64,000 nucleotides of DNA from Cantharellus purpuraceus. Its lineage: Eukaryota > Basidiomycota > Agaricomycetes > Cantharellales > Hydnaceae. The DNA is taken from the NCBI GenBank assembly GCA_025174535.1, contig JALBUN010000017.1:248001-312000 (forward strand), in the 5' to 3' direction. The translations under genes and the position numbers were made by a program. A model generated the notes under the pieces. That model ran no database searches. It had not been told where the DNA came from and saw only the letters and a program-made list of their open reading frames with translations. Positions 1 to 10,798 of this stretch are shown in pieces. How positions within the stretch are numbered: position 1 is the stretch's first letter; each line of letters begins with the position of its first letter.

Positions 1-1017
1 ATTCCGGCTGCACATCACACATAGCCAGAGATAGGAGTCTATTTACTGGCTATGTAGAGACCCCTGGTCACAAAGTAACTGGTCTCGGTGATGCTGACAC
101 ACTAGGGAAGGGCACTGTTTGCCTGCTATCAAATGTCAATGGCAGGATGTGCCTGATAACCCTTTGCAGTGTACTGCACACATCTAGTGCCCCCCACAAC
201 CTCATATCCATATCATGGGTCATGGATGCTGCCTTTGCTGTTCTCTTCAAAGATTCATGCGCTGTAATTAAGGCACCCGATGGCACCATACTGGCTGAAG
301 GGGCCAAGGAAGGCTGCCTATATCGCATGAACATCCATGCTAAAAATGAATTGGATCACACATACCTGGCCAAGAATACACGTACCTGGGATGAGTGGCA
401 CCAAATCTTTGGCCACATGAATATGAACACAGTAAAGCTGCTGAAGCAGAAGCACATGGTCGCCAGGATGGATGTAGATGAGTTGGTTCCAGTGTCCTCC
501 CAATGCGAAGCCTGCATCAAAGCTAAGCATCATGTGCAACCATTCCCCAAAGAGTCACTTATGAAAATAGCTGAAATTGGAGACCTGACCATTTCAGACG
601 TGGGGGCCAGCATGCACAACAGCAATTGGAGGTGACTGATACTTCGTCACATTCACCGATGGGAAACCACGCAGAACTGCAGTATATTCCATGAAGCACA
701 AGTCTGAAGTCTTAACAAAGTTCAAGTATTACAAGAGCTACCTTGAGACTCAGACCGGTCAGAAACTCAAGAAGCTGCGCATCAACAGTGGCAAGGAGTA
801 CATAAACAAGGGCCTAGAGACTTTCCTACTCGAAGCCAGCATACTACTCAAAGTCACAGCTGCACATTCACCTGCCCAGAACAGAATCGCAGAGTGGATC
901 AACAGGACTGTAGTGGGGCACGCACGTGTGATGATCGCACAACACCAGCTCCCTCACCTGCTATGGAAGGAAGCTGTTGCTTACGCCATCTACCTCAAAA
1001 ACTGATCACTGACTCGC
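1..1017 (+). pseudogene. Ty1/copia pol fragment: protease end, GAG-pre-integrase, integrase core
   Basis: The window opens just at the copia protease active site (the codons for SGCTSH start at base 3), so the element extends to the left. A GAG-pre-integrase domain follows, with the zinc-binding pattern HxxxxH...CxxC visible as WHQIFGHMN and CEACIKAKHH (about 390-530). The integrase core lies at 691-1005 and ends in the typical WKEAVAYAIYLKN. The reading frame is broken near 633 and has stops before 691, so it is not functional. The same copia gene resumes at about 2444 after an inserted LTR. Copia polyproteins normally run gag-PR-IN-RT-RH in one frame; here only PR-IN is left. The family call is secure; the exact ends are not. 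Confidence 0.85.
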
Positions 1018-1224
1018 TGACAAGCCAGGACACATTGAGGACATATATCAAACCACTCTGACAGCCCAACTCCGCCAGCACCTTTTTGTATCAAACTTTT
1101 AAATAGCACCACAACTCCCTCTCCACCTCAGTCTCTAATTCTAGCCATCGATCGTCACTCATGTTTCATCGCCATTGATCATTATCAGCCTTCAATTCAC
1201 ACCAATCCTTTCATCATCATTCAC

Positions 1225-1659
1225 ATGGCTTCCAATTCTATCCCTCTCTCCAACATCTCTTCTAATAATATGTCACACTGGTCTCTGGACACAGAGGACT
1301 ATCAAAAATATGCCAAGCTCCACAGGCATGTTAAGCCACCTCCACATGTCAAAATACTTCCAAAACTCTTTCAACGTCCAAGATCCCCACCATGTCTCTC
1401 TTATGCCATTGGCGATCCTATATTCTTTCACGATTCCATTGAACCATATACATTCCTTGGCATTTCGCCTCTATATCATAACACAGATAGAAGAGTTGAA
1501 TGTGAGGTAGAGTTTCAGTTGCCATTGCCAACCTATCCTCCCACTTCAATCCGACTCAGGTTACATCGTGTCAGGCAAAGGGACCGAATACCCTTGGAAC
1601 AGGATACCATATGGAGACGTATCACTAATACAATAAGGAGTATTTGTTGTGGATGCTGA
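1225..1659 (+). CDS. LTR-B U3 ORF, copy 1 (144 aa, unknown)
   Basis: This 144-aa ORF begins MASNSIPLSN and lies in the U3 part of LTR-B, about 340 bp upstream of the LTR TATA box. The same ORF is open in the other two LTR-B copies with the same start codon. Its middle is rich in Pro, His and Arg, and copies 1 and 2 end ICCGC. I see no signal peptide, membrane segment or known domain, and I do not recognise the family. It could be an accessory protein encoded in an LTR, a captured host fragment, or a chance ORF kept by recent copying; three young copies do not prove selection. Confidence 0.45.
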   Translation: MASNSIPLSNISSNNMSHWSLDTEDYQKYAKLHRHVKPPPHVKILPKLFQRPRSPPCLSYAIGDPIFFHDSIEPYTFLGISPLYHNTDRRVECEVEFQLPLPTYPPTSIRLRLHRVRQRDRIPLEQDTIWRRITNTIRSICCGC

Positions 1660-1996
1660 CTGAAGTCCTCATGTGACTCAAGGTTGATTTACCTTTGGAG
1701 CCATAGGGAAGATGGTATTGGTGGACATTTCTATTGTTCTTTTATATGACTCACCCCTGTTTCATCTTCTAATTCATTCATACATGACTTACTCATCCTT
1801 GTTCTATTTTTGGTTCTTTTATTACTCATCACCTCCTATTCTTACAAAGATTACCCCTATCTGTTGCTTCATTTCTCCATGATTTCCCCATTAGTAGTTC
1901 AACTTCACATGCTTTGTCAGCTGGGTTGATCAGCATTTCATGCATCATATCGCATCATTTGCTCCTCATATTGTGTCATTGTGCCCTGGGGATTTG

Positions 1997-2006
1997 TATA
2001 TAAAAG
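1997..2006 (+). promoter_or_regulatory. TATA box of LTR-B copy 1
   Basis: The string TATATAAAAG sits in the LTR about 980 bp after its start and 440 bp before its end, the expected place for the U3/R boundary. The same motif is present in reverse near 4733 in copy 2. It orients LTR-B copy 1 on the plus strand. Confidence 0.55.
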
Positions 2007-2443
2007 GGCACTAGTTTTTGCCTTTTGGAAAAATAAACAAGTTTTCAGCCAACACTTTAAAGTCAAAGTCCACGCTCTAAGTCTATGCTCTATGCTCTAC
2101 ATCAATCCATCAGCTCTACACTGGGGTAAAGCACCTTGGTTCAACAATCAGATTTCCCTCTGCCACCAAGAGGTCGCATCTCCTGAAACCAGCTTTCATG
2201 TACCTTCCAACCGGGCTCCCCATTGTCATCCAGTCACAGAGCATGAACCATCTGGACCATCCCTTTTCGCTCCCCATCCTCCTCCAACCACAGAGCACTA
2301 TTACACTTTCCTGTTGCTCAGTGCTACCCCTACCCCTCGACCTGATTGTTCTTTGGTGTGCTGAACAACTGCATTACACACTGTCTGTTTGCTAGGACCG
2401 TTGCGCACAGGCTTATAGGATCTATTCCATAAGCGAACCGACA

Positions 2444-3256
2444 TTGTGCACTGATGGACTCAGTAACCCCAGACGAGCTATTCAAAAAAGCGAAACTGGA
2501 TGTGTCGCTACTCAAGGAATTCAGCCAGAAATGTTGGGTACTGCAGCAGGATGGCAAGCAGTCCAAATTAGACCCAAAAGCAAAATTTTTCATATTTACT
2601 GGCATTTCTGAGGGGACTAAAGGCTACAGGTGCTACAATCTGGCCACAAAGCAGGTTCAGACAAGCTGGAATGTCATATTTACAGCTGGTCCTGACCCCC
2701 CTGCACAAGAGGTAACAATCTCACACCCAATGCAGCTCGAGGGGGAGAGCACAGAGCAGGACAAGCCGCACTTGAATGTGACACCATCACCTGCACTGTC
2801 ACACCCAGACCCACACTTGAACATGACATCATCACCCATACAGCCAGCCTCAAACCCACCAGTACAGCCACACCTGGACCCACCTCTGATCCACAATTGC
2901 ACAGCGGTGGAACCAAGAGAACGAAGCAGCCACATTGCTGCTAAGCCACCAGTCAACTATCAACTCCTGAACAGTCCAGGAGCCCGTGGACCTTGTGAAT
3001 GGCGACACCACATACCTAATGCCAGCAGCGACTATGCACTGGTAAGCGTGACCCTTGAGGATAACCCGCAGTCCATGCAAGAATTGTGGACACGTCTGGA
3101 CTGGCCAGAATGGCACAAATCAATGGACAGGGAGATCCAACAGCACCTAGACCTTGGGACCTACATTCTAGTGAACCTCCTGCCAAACAGAACTGTGATT
3201 GCGAACAGATGGGTGTTCAGGATTAAACATGACCATCGCGGCAGCATTGCCAGGCA
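2444..3256 (+). pseudogene. Ty1/copia pol fragment: integrase C-terminus and start of RT
   Basis: Continues the copia gene of 1-1017. It shows the post-integrase signature TPDELF...KCWVLQQDGKQSKLDPK, then a Pro/His-rich linker (about 2690-2960), then the start of reverse transcriptase (ELWTRLDWPEWHKSMDREIQ, ANRWVFRIKHD). The frame is open from 2454 until it is cut at 3256 after the codons for ARHK by insertion of Gypsy-A1. The next part of the RT is found inverted at 12743-13069 and the rest at 13397-13815. Confidence 0.85.
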
Positions 3257-3261
3257 CAAGT

Positions 3262-3810
3262 TGTTATGCATGTTATGCACTAGGTCTGATTGGGGGTCGG
3301 AGATTGGATCGGAGGTTGGGTCGGAGTTAGGGTCGGAGGTTGGGTCAGGGTCGGAGTATGTTGTGGGGGTTGGAACGGACTTGGCTTCAGCTTATGTGCT
3401 GCGCCCTCACTAATACCGGTGTCCAAGATTTCGGAGATGGAGTACGACTTAGAGAGTTAGGATTGGACTTAGGAGCTAGGCGTGATTCAATATTCGAACT
3501 GGGGAATGAAGTCCCCAGTCGGGCAACTTAAATACATATTTGAAATCTAATAATAATTACTCCGGTGATGGGTCTCTGAGGCTGATGGCCTTACGTGAGT
3601 ATGTCCAAGTCCGATGGGGACGGATGTCTGGGTTCCTATGGTGATGCTGATGCATCAATAGGAACCGGAGACAGATGGGCGGAATCGGCGGTGACAATCG
3701 GACAGGTAAATGGAGACGTAGTGGTTTCCAAATGGAGTATAGATTTTATATGCGCGGGAATCTGAGGGGATCGGATGGGGATCTGGGCATTAATGAATAT
3801 AGTCATAACA
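3262..3810 (-). repeat. 3' LTR of Gypsy-A1
   Basis: 549-bp LTR bounded by TG and CA on both readings (TGTTATGCA at left, TCATAACA at right). It matches the LTRs at 53240-53766, 53949-54523 and 61337-61849. The outer end has a 9-bp direct duplication of TGTTATGCA not seen in the other copies. A hairpin with arms ACTGGGGA/TCCCCAGT lies near 3508-3530. Confidence 0.9.
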
Positions 3811-3913
3811 GTATCTCTCCATTTAAGGCCGAGCCCCTGAGGCCTCATGTCTGTGGATTGAATAGGTGAGACGATTGGGCGCGGTCAGAGTTATACTGGG
3901 GGTCTGGAGACAT

Positions 3914-3919
3914 ATAAAA
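3914..3919 (+). promoter_or_regulatory. TATA box for the antisense ORF of Gypsy-A1
   Basis: TATAAA inside catataaaag, on the strand opposite gag-pol and 38 bases before the ATG at 3952. The identical motif sits at the same place in Gypsy-A2 (54626-54632). With a usual TATA-to-start distance of about 30 bp, transcription would begin near 3942, so the ATG at 3952 is a better start than the one at 3928. Confidence 0.5.
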
Positions 3920-4286
3920 GGAGAGGCATGATTGAGGTCTTATCCTCAACGATGTCAAACCCTTTGGCAAGCATGAGCGTGGCCGAGCTGGAGCAGTTGC
4001 TCTTGGCCCGACGGAAGGAAGAGGAGGAGGAGCGGAAACAGAAAGAGGAGGAGGAAGCAGAATGGAGACAGAAGGAGGAGGAGGAGGCAGAACGGAAACA
4101 GAAGGAGGAGGAGGAGGTGGAATGGAGACGGAAGGAGGAGGAAGAGCAGCGGCGGAAAGAGGCGGCGAAAACGGAACAGAGAAGGAAAGAGGAGGAAGCA
4201 AAGGTTGAGAGGGCCCGCATGGTGAAGGAACTTGCGGCAGTGATGGAGGCTGCGAGACTGAAAGAAGTGGAGGAGCAGGCACACGA

Positions 4287-5713
4287 TGTTGGTTCACTTA
4301 AGGAATAGATCCTATAAGCCTGCACGCAACGGTCCTAGCAAACAGACAGTGTGTAATGCAGTTGTTCAGCACTCCAAAGATCAATCAGGTCGAGGGGTAG
4401 AGGTAGCACTTAATAACAGGGAAGTGGAATAGTGCTCTGTGGTTGGATGAGGATGGGAGCAAAAGGTCGGTCCCGATGGCTGATCGTGCTCTGTGACTGG
4501 ATGACAATGGATAGCCTGGTTGGGAGGTATGCGAAAGCTGGTTTCAGGAGAAGCAACCTCTTGGTGGTGGAGGGAAATCTGATTGTTGAACCAAGGTGTT
4601 TTACCTCAGTGTAGAGATGATGGATTGTGATGTAGAGCGTAGAGCGTAGACTTAGAGCGTGGACTTTGACTTTAGAGCATTGGCTGAAAACTTATTGATT
4701 GATTCCAAAGGCGAAAACTAGCGCCCTTTTATATACAAATCCCCAGGGCACAATGACACAATATGAGGAGCAAATGATGCAATATGATGCAAGAAATGCT
4801 GATCAAGCCAGCTGATGAAGCGTGTGAAGTTGAACTACTAATGGGGAAATCATGGAGAAATGAAGCAACAGATAGGGATAATCTTTGTAAGAATAGGGGG
4901 TGATGAGTAATAAAAGAACCAAAAATAGAACAAGGATGAGTAAGTCATGTATGAATGAATTAAAAGATGAAACAGGGGTGAGTCATATAAAAGAACAATA
5001 GAAATGTCCACCAATACCATCTTCCATACGGCTCCAAAGGTAAATTGACCCTGAGTCACATGAGGACTTCAGTCAGCATCCACAACAAATACTCCTTATT
5101 GTATTAGTGATACGTCTCCATATGGTATCCCGTTCCAAGGGTATTCGGTCCCTTTGCCTGACACGATGTAGCCTGAGTCGGATTGAAGTGGGAGGATAGG
5201 TCGGCGATGGCGACTGAAATTCTACCTTACGTTCGACTTGTCTATCCGTGTTACAATATAGAGGCGAAATGCCGAGGAATGTATATGGTTCAACGGAATT
5301 GTGAAAGAATATAGGATCGCCAATGGCATAAGAGAGACATGGTGGGGATCTTGGACGTTGAAAGAGTTTTGGAAGTATTTTGACATGTGAAGGTGGCTTA
5401 ACATGTCCGTGGAGCTCGGCATATTTTTGATAGTCCTCTGTGTCCAGAGACCAGTGTGATGTATTATTAGAAGAGATGTTGGAGAGGGGAATAGAATTGG
5501 AAGCCATGTGAATGATGATGAAAGGATTGGTGTGAATTGAAGGCTGATAATGATCAATGGCGATGAAACATGAGTGACGATCGATGGCTAGAATTAGAGA
5601 CTGAGGTGGAGAGGGTGTTGTGGCGCTATTTAAAGGTTGATATGAAAAGATGCTGGTGGAGTTGGACTGTCAGAGTGGTTCGATATACGTCCTCGATGCG
5701 TCCTGGCTCGCCA
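4287..5713 (-). repeat. LTR-B copy 2 (solo, inside the antisense ORF of A1)
   Basis: 1427 bp, reverse complement of LTR-B copy 1 over its whole length. On the plus strand it starts TGTTGGTTC and ends GGCTCGCCA. The uninterrupted host sequence is known from Gypsy-A2 near 55044-55080, which shows that about 10 host bases were lost at the right junction, so no target duplication can be scored. A TATA box (TATATA, minus strand) lies near 4733 and the 144-aa ORF at 5073-5507. Confidence 0.75.
5073..5507 (-). CDS. LTR-B U3 ORF, copy 2 (144 aa, unknown)
   Basis: Open ORF of the same length and start as the copy at 1225-1659. By eye it differs at about 15 residues (for example SNNTSHW in place of SNNMSHW), without any stop or length change. 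Both copies end ICCGC. No recognised domain. It lies in the U3 part of LTR-B copy 2, antisense to the accessory ORF that the LTR interrupts. Confidence 0.45.
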   Translation of the reverse strand: MASNSIPLSNISSNNTSHWSLDTEDYQKYAELHGHVKPPSHVKILPKLFQRPRSPPCLSYAIGDPIFFHNSVEPYTFLGISPLYCNTDRQVERKVEFQSPSPTYPPTSIRLRLHRVRQRDRIPLERDTIWRRITNTIRSICCGC

Positions 5714-7148
5714 TGGAGGAGAGGAGGAGGTGACCGGGGCCAGCCACCCAGGAAGTCTGAGTGTGCCAATATGGCCAGGGACCCCAGAAGTTGCCATCAT
5801 CTCCATTACATGGATGGAGATGACTCATTCGAGGACTGTCACTGCGGAGGACTCGCCGTTACGTCTGCAGGCATGGCCCCTATTTGAGTTGGGGGCAGCT
5901 GAGGAAGATGATGCGGCGGAGACGGAGAGGGCGGAGGTGGAGGTGGATCCTGATGCCAATGTGGAGCTCGATGCAAATGCGGAGCCCGAGGTGGGCATGG
6001 ATGTTGGGACGGATGCGGAGCCGGATCCCACTTTGAATTCCTACAAGGAGATGGCTTGGGTAGCTGCGGTCGAGGCTCACAAAAGAGCAGAGCTCTATGC
6101 CGCTACCACCAAGAAGAATCTTGATGTCGCAGTCTTTTCATTGAAGGCCTACCTGAGTGCTGATATGGAGAAGCGAGAGGCGGACCGGAGGGTCATATGG
6201 TGCAAGGCGGAGAGTCGCGTGTTGGTGACCCATAAGAAGGAGCTGCATGTCACGAGGTCGGCGATCCAGCTTTGCAAGCGCGAGATGGAGAAGGCGGCGG
6301 CAGAACAGCAGGACAAGGAGGAGGAGAGGGAACGCTTGGAGGCCGCAGCGAGAAGGGGCGGACCACCCAAGGTTCTGGCTCCAACGGAGCCATTTGGTGG
6401 ACCCAGTGTAACTTGTGACTTATGTCGTGATGCGGGTGTGGAGTGCGTGTGGCCTACTGGCCCAACTCGCCGACTTCAGTCCTGCGATCATTGTCGGGGT
6501 CGGAAAGGAGGGTGTAGGATCGATGGGAAGTTCAATCCCCAGAGTCGGAGCGTCAAGCCCCGACTAGTGGTTCAAGGATGGGCAGAGAAGGAATCGGAGG
6601 GTTGTCCAACCAAAAAGAGGTGGACGGAGACGGGTGCTGTGGCAGCCGGGGGTAGCAGTGTCAGATCGGAAGGGGCAATGACCAGTGCAGGTACAGGGCG
6701 CGTCTCGGTGCCCAATAGCACCGTGGGCCAGCTTATCCGGCTGGTTAACCTGCAGTCGGAGCACCTGCGGCGGATGGAGGGGTTGTTAGTAGACTTGGTG
6801 AGGATGATGAAACGGAAGGAGGTTCTAGAGGGTCATCGGACAGCCAAGTTACGTTGGTTGCGGAAGTTCATGGCCCCGTTGGATGAGGATTCGGACATGG
6901 GAGATGAGAAGGATTGGGTGTCGGATGTAGAGAGTGATGAGGAGTTGGAGTCGGAGCCTGAGGTAGATAAGGGAAAGGGGAAAAGGAAACGCGATGTATA
7001 AAATAAAAATGAAAATGATTATAAATTTCAGAATGGAGAAAAATGAGGCAGAGTGATTCCTTCGGAGCTTTTGGGCAGGCATGTAATTTCCCTTGACTTG
7101 TAATAAAATGATGATGCAAAATAATAGAATTAGCATTAGTAATCAAAC

Positions 7149-10100
7149 TTAAAGATTCATAAGGGGGCCAGGTTTGTCTGGATAAGCGGAGTGAAAGTCA
7201 GAGACGGATTCAGATGCGTGATCGAGTTCGGATGTGGAGATCCATGAGGATTCTTCATCAGTGCCTTCGTATCCAGTCCATTTGACTAAGTACTGGAGCT
7301 TGCACTTGTATCGACGGTCGATCTTCGAGTCCAGGATCTCAGAGATCTCATATTCATTGTCTCCTTCGATGATGATCGGGGGAGGTGGAGGTTGTGTGCG
7401 ACCAGAGATCTCGTTCGGGGGAGGTGGAGGTTGTGTGCGACCAGAGATCTCGTTCGTGGTAGCGGGTTCGAGCATTGATATATGGAAGACCGGATGAACT
7501 ACTTGGAAGTGGTCTGGGAGGCGGAGGGTGAAAGACCTGCTGCCTGCATGAGCAATGACCTCATAAGGACCTAAGTATTTCTCAGAGAGTTTCTTCAATG
7601 GATGGGTGGTCTGGAAGTGTTCGGAATACTTTGTCTCTGATTTGCAGGTCCAGAGCCGGAATGTGGCGTCGGTCTGCAGAGACTTGATATTGTTTCTGAG
7701 CATCGGAGATGGTTTCTCAGAGATGTTGGTGTAGTTGATCGAGGTTGGTTACGAATTGGCAGGCTTTGGTGGAGGCAAGTTCTTTCTCAGGGTGGACAGA
7801 GATGTTCGGATGGTAGCCTTTATTAGCAAAGAACAGAGAGATGCCGGTAGTCGCGTTCGGAGCGTTGTTGTAGGCAAACTCTGTGATCGGAAGTAGATCA
7901 GCCCAGTTGTCTTGTTGATAGTTACAATAAATTCGGAGATATTGTTCCAGGGACTGATTCATTCGTTCCATTTGTCCGTCTCCTTCAGGGTGGTATCCAG
8001 AGGTGAAATGAAGCTTCATGTCGAGAGCCTTTCCTAATGTGTGGAAGAAGGAGGACACGAACTCTGAGCCCCGATCGGATGTGACATGCGATGGGACTCC
8101 GTGTTTAGAGAATACGTGGAGAACGAACAATTTAGCTAGTGAGGTGGAGGTGATGGTGTCATGCGTCAGAATGAATAGGGACTGTTTGGTGAACCTGTCG
8201 ACAATCACGAGTATGGTGTCATATCTGAGCGATGGGGGGAGCTTCTCTATGAAATCCATGGAGATGGAGTTCCATGGTTGCTCCGGGATCGGAAGTTGCT
8301 TAAGTGTTCCGTAGGGTTTGTGCCTTTGCTATTTTGAGCGCATACACGTGGTACAGGAGTTACAGTAGTGTTGAATGTATTCCCGCATTTTTGGCCATAC
8401 ATAGTCTTGTCAGATTAATCCTTGTGTGCGATTTTGCCCAAAGTGGCCGGAGATCGGGTGATCATGATAATACTGCAAAATTCGGAGTCGGAGGCCATTG
8501 GCGTCGGGGACGTATATCCGGTCGTTGTGTCGGAGGTGCCCTTCAGGGTCAAGTGACCATTTCAGATTGGAAGGGTTGTCCAAGTGTTTAACCGTAACAG
8601 GATCAGATTGGAGTGATGAGCAGATGTCAGAGCGGAGTTGGTTGATGTCCATAATGGTGACAGCTCGGAGGGTGGGAGTCATGAGGGTGGATGCTCGTGG
8701 GGACGATGCCAGCTGCTTGTTAGTGAACACAGGATGAAAGTTGTGTGGGTTTACAGTGGCATAGTCGCTATTCCCCTCTTTAGGGTAGACGTCCCAGCGT
8801 CTAGTTAATGCGTTGGGCTTTGCTCCGAGTCGACCTGGATGGAAACGGATAATGAGATTGAACTGAGATAGGTATTCGGACCATCGGACCTGTCTCCAGG
8901 TGAGCAGTTTCATTGTGGAGAAGTATTCCAAGTTCTTGTGGTCAGTTATGATGTCCACCAGATCGGAGGGACCCTCAAGGTAGTGTCTCCATATCTGGAA
9001 GGCTTCATATATGGCAAGGAGCTCTTTGTCATGGACGTCATAGTTCAGTTCAGGGGGTGTAAATGTACGTGAGTGAAAAGCGATCGGGTGGACTTGTCCA
9101 TCGTCCGGAGAGATGATGGACAGGATCGCGGCAAGTGCATAGTCGGAGGCGTCGGTCTCTAATAGGATGGGAACGTCTGGAACCCAATGAGTCAGTATCA
9201 GAGCAGAAGTAAAGGCCTTTTTCAAGGTCTCAAAACTCTGTCTACATTCATCAGTGAAATTCCATTGGATACCCTTCCTAGTGAGTCGGGTGAGCGGAAC
9301 AGTGATATCGGAGTAGCCGTGAATAAAGTGGTGGTAGAAGTTGGCGAACCCGAGGAAGGACTGTACGTCCTTGACTTTCCAGGGTTCTGGCCATTCCTGT
9401 ATGGCTTTGATTTTGTCATCGGACATTGTCAATCCTGCCAGGGAGAGGATATAGCCTAGGTATTCAACCGAGTTGGAGTGGAATTTGCATTTGTCAGCGT
9501 GGGTGAAGAGGCCATGTTTTTGGAGACGTCGGAGTACCTCTCGGACATGTGTCCGATGTTCTTCTTCGTTGTCCCAATATACCAGAATGTCGTCTAAGTA
9601 AACGAGGATGGTCACATCGAGGAGGTCGGTGAAGGTATCATTCATGAACCTCTGGAAAGTGGCCGTCGTTTTCCATTTGTCGCCTTCTTGGATACGGACT
9701 AGATGGTAGGCATGTCAGAGATCTATTTTGGAGTAGATCTTAGCCTTTCGAGGACTCTCAAGTAGGTCTGCAGTGTGGGGTATCGGGTATCGGTCTTTCT
9801 TGGTGATCTTGTTGGGTCCATGGAAGTTGACGCATAGATGGAGTGATCTGTCTTTTTTGCGGACAAATAGGACTGGAGCTCCATGAGGAGATAGGGATGG
9901 GCAGATGAAGTTCTTGTCTATGAATGTTCAGAGAGCCAGTAGCTCTTTTTGTGATAGCGAGTAGATAGGGCCAAGCGGAGGGGTGGAGTTGTCATCCAGT
10001 TCGATCTTGAGATCATATGGTCGGTGTTCCACTAGGGAGTCAGCTTTAGACTTGCTGAACACGTCGGCGAACTCATGATACTCCTTGGGAACCATAGAGA

Positions 10101-10787
10101 GGTCCGGTGGAGTGGATCGGGCGGAATGAGCAGCAAGGAATATCGGATCGGAGAGGTGGACCTGGAATGTGTGAGAACCGTCCAGCTTGCTTAGTCTGGC
10201 GAAGACCATAGTGTCCACCATCGATATAAACGGAGGGGTAGACGGAGTATCTATTGGAGTGGAGTCAGCGGAGGTGGAAGATAATTTCGCACCTATAGTT
10301 GCTGGTGACGTCGGGGATGACACAGCCTGTACTGGAGAACAGAATGTGATATGGCCCAATGCCCAGTCAATCAACGGATTGTAGCAGGTGAGCCAGTTAT
10401 GTCCGAGGACCACAGAACAGCTGGAGTCAAGTGGAGTAACATAGAATGTAAGGGTCTGGATTTCTCTGACAGAAAAACGGATAGACAAATCTATAGCTCG
10501 TGATATAACAGCATTAGTAGTGCCATCATATAATCAGAGTGGTATCGGAGTTATGGTGTATGTATGGAGTTTATGTAAATCGGAAAAAGAGGAATCGAGG
10601 AAACAGTGAGTAGAACCGGAGTCAATTAATGCTTGAATAGCGGTATCGGGAATGGAGTCAGAGTGGACGAGGAGGGTAAGGGAGTCGGAGTGGAAAAGAG
10701 CAGATGCGTTCAGGCGGACCTCGTTTGTCGTATGGGGAGTACCAATGCAGCCCTCAGCCCATACGGAGGCTATAGGACTGCTTACTA
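7149..10787 (-). pseudogene. Gypsy-A1 pol: protease, RT, RNase H, integrase, chromodomain
   Basis: Read from the minus strand. The protease motif LIDSGS lies near 10620. RT shows YLDDILVYW (about 9575-9601) and RNase H the motif ETDASDYALAAIL (about 9130). Integrase has a zinc-finger region (about 8340) and the catalytic residues in MDFIEKLP, TSDRGSEF and QMERMNQS. A chromodomain ends the protein (YLVKWTGYEGTDEESSW). Defects: CGA-to-TGA stops such as 9715-9717 (A2 has CGA there), a deletion of about 60 nt upstream of YLDD, and frame breaks near 8400 and 7700. The linker before the chromodomain has a 39-bp tandem duplication that doubles NEISGRTQPPPPP. Not functional. Confidence 0.9.
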
Positions 10788-10798
10788 TTTTTTTTGGT
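10785..10798 (-). other. Putative -1 ribosomal frameshift site between gag and pol (A1)
   Basis: On the minus strand the gag frame reads CAA AAA AAA TAG: eight A residues (10788-10795) followed at once by the gag stop (10785-10787). The pol frame is -1 relative to gag and is open across the site (CCA AAA AAA ATA). A-AAA-AAA is a classic slippery heptamer. The same arrangement occurs in A2 at 60197-60210. Confidence 0.5.

Larger units (their letters stand above)
1018..2443 (+). repeat. LTR-B copy 1 (1.43-kb LTR inserted in copia integrase)
   Basis: This block interrupts the copia frame: copia reads RSLTR on the left and resumes ALMDSVTPDELF on the right. Two further copies lie at 4287-5713 (1427 bp, opposite strand) and 15821-17996 (truncated, interrupted). 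It starts TGACAAGCC and ends CGACA, has a TATA box about 980 bp in, and a 144-codon ORF upstream of that TATA box. This layout fits a long LTR whose U3 part carries an ORF. The flanks TCGC (left) and TTGT (right) would be a target duplication only if two C-to-T changes are allowed, so TSD support is weak. No internal region of the parent element is present in the window. Confidence 0.65.
3952..7001 (+). pseudogene. Antisense accessory ORF of Gypsy-A1, split by LTR-B
   Basis: Coding in two pieces, 3952-4286 and about 5714-7001, on the strand opposite gag-pol. The first piece is a Glu/Arg/Lys-rich coiled coil (repeats of KEEEEE, about 4010-4290). The second has an acidic segment (about 5910-6030), a second coiled coil, and then six cysteines at 6414-6515 spaced C-x2-C-x6-C-x12-C-x2-C-x6-C. 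The second half reads SCDHCRGRKGGC. It ends in an acidic tail and GKGKRKRDV, which may be a nuclear localisation signal. LTR-B copy 2 interrupts it, and about 10 host bases are missing at the right junction compared with the uninterrupted A2 copy. Function unknown; see the A2 copy for domain positions. Confidence 0.7.

Noticed and set aside
1018..2443. LTR-B as a DNA transposon with a 144-aa transposase
   Set aside because: No inverted ends; TG/CA-type ends, an internal TATA box and lack of DDE-like motifs fit an LTR better.
3845..4325. Minus-strand ORFs rich in Ser, Pro and Leu opposite the coiled-coil region (also 54558-55167)
   Set aside because: They mirror the GAG/GAA-rich coiled-coil codons of the plus-strand ORF; repetitive purine DNA gives open frames in all phases.
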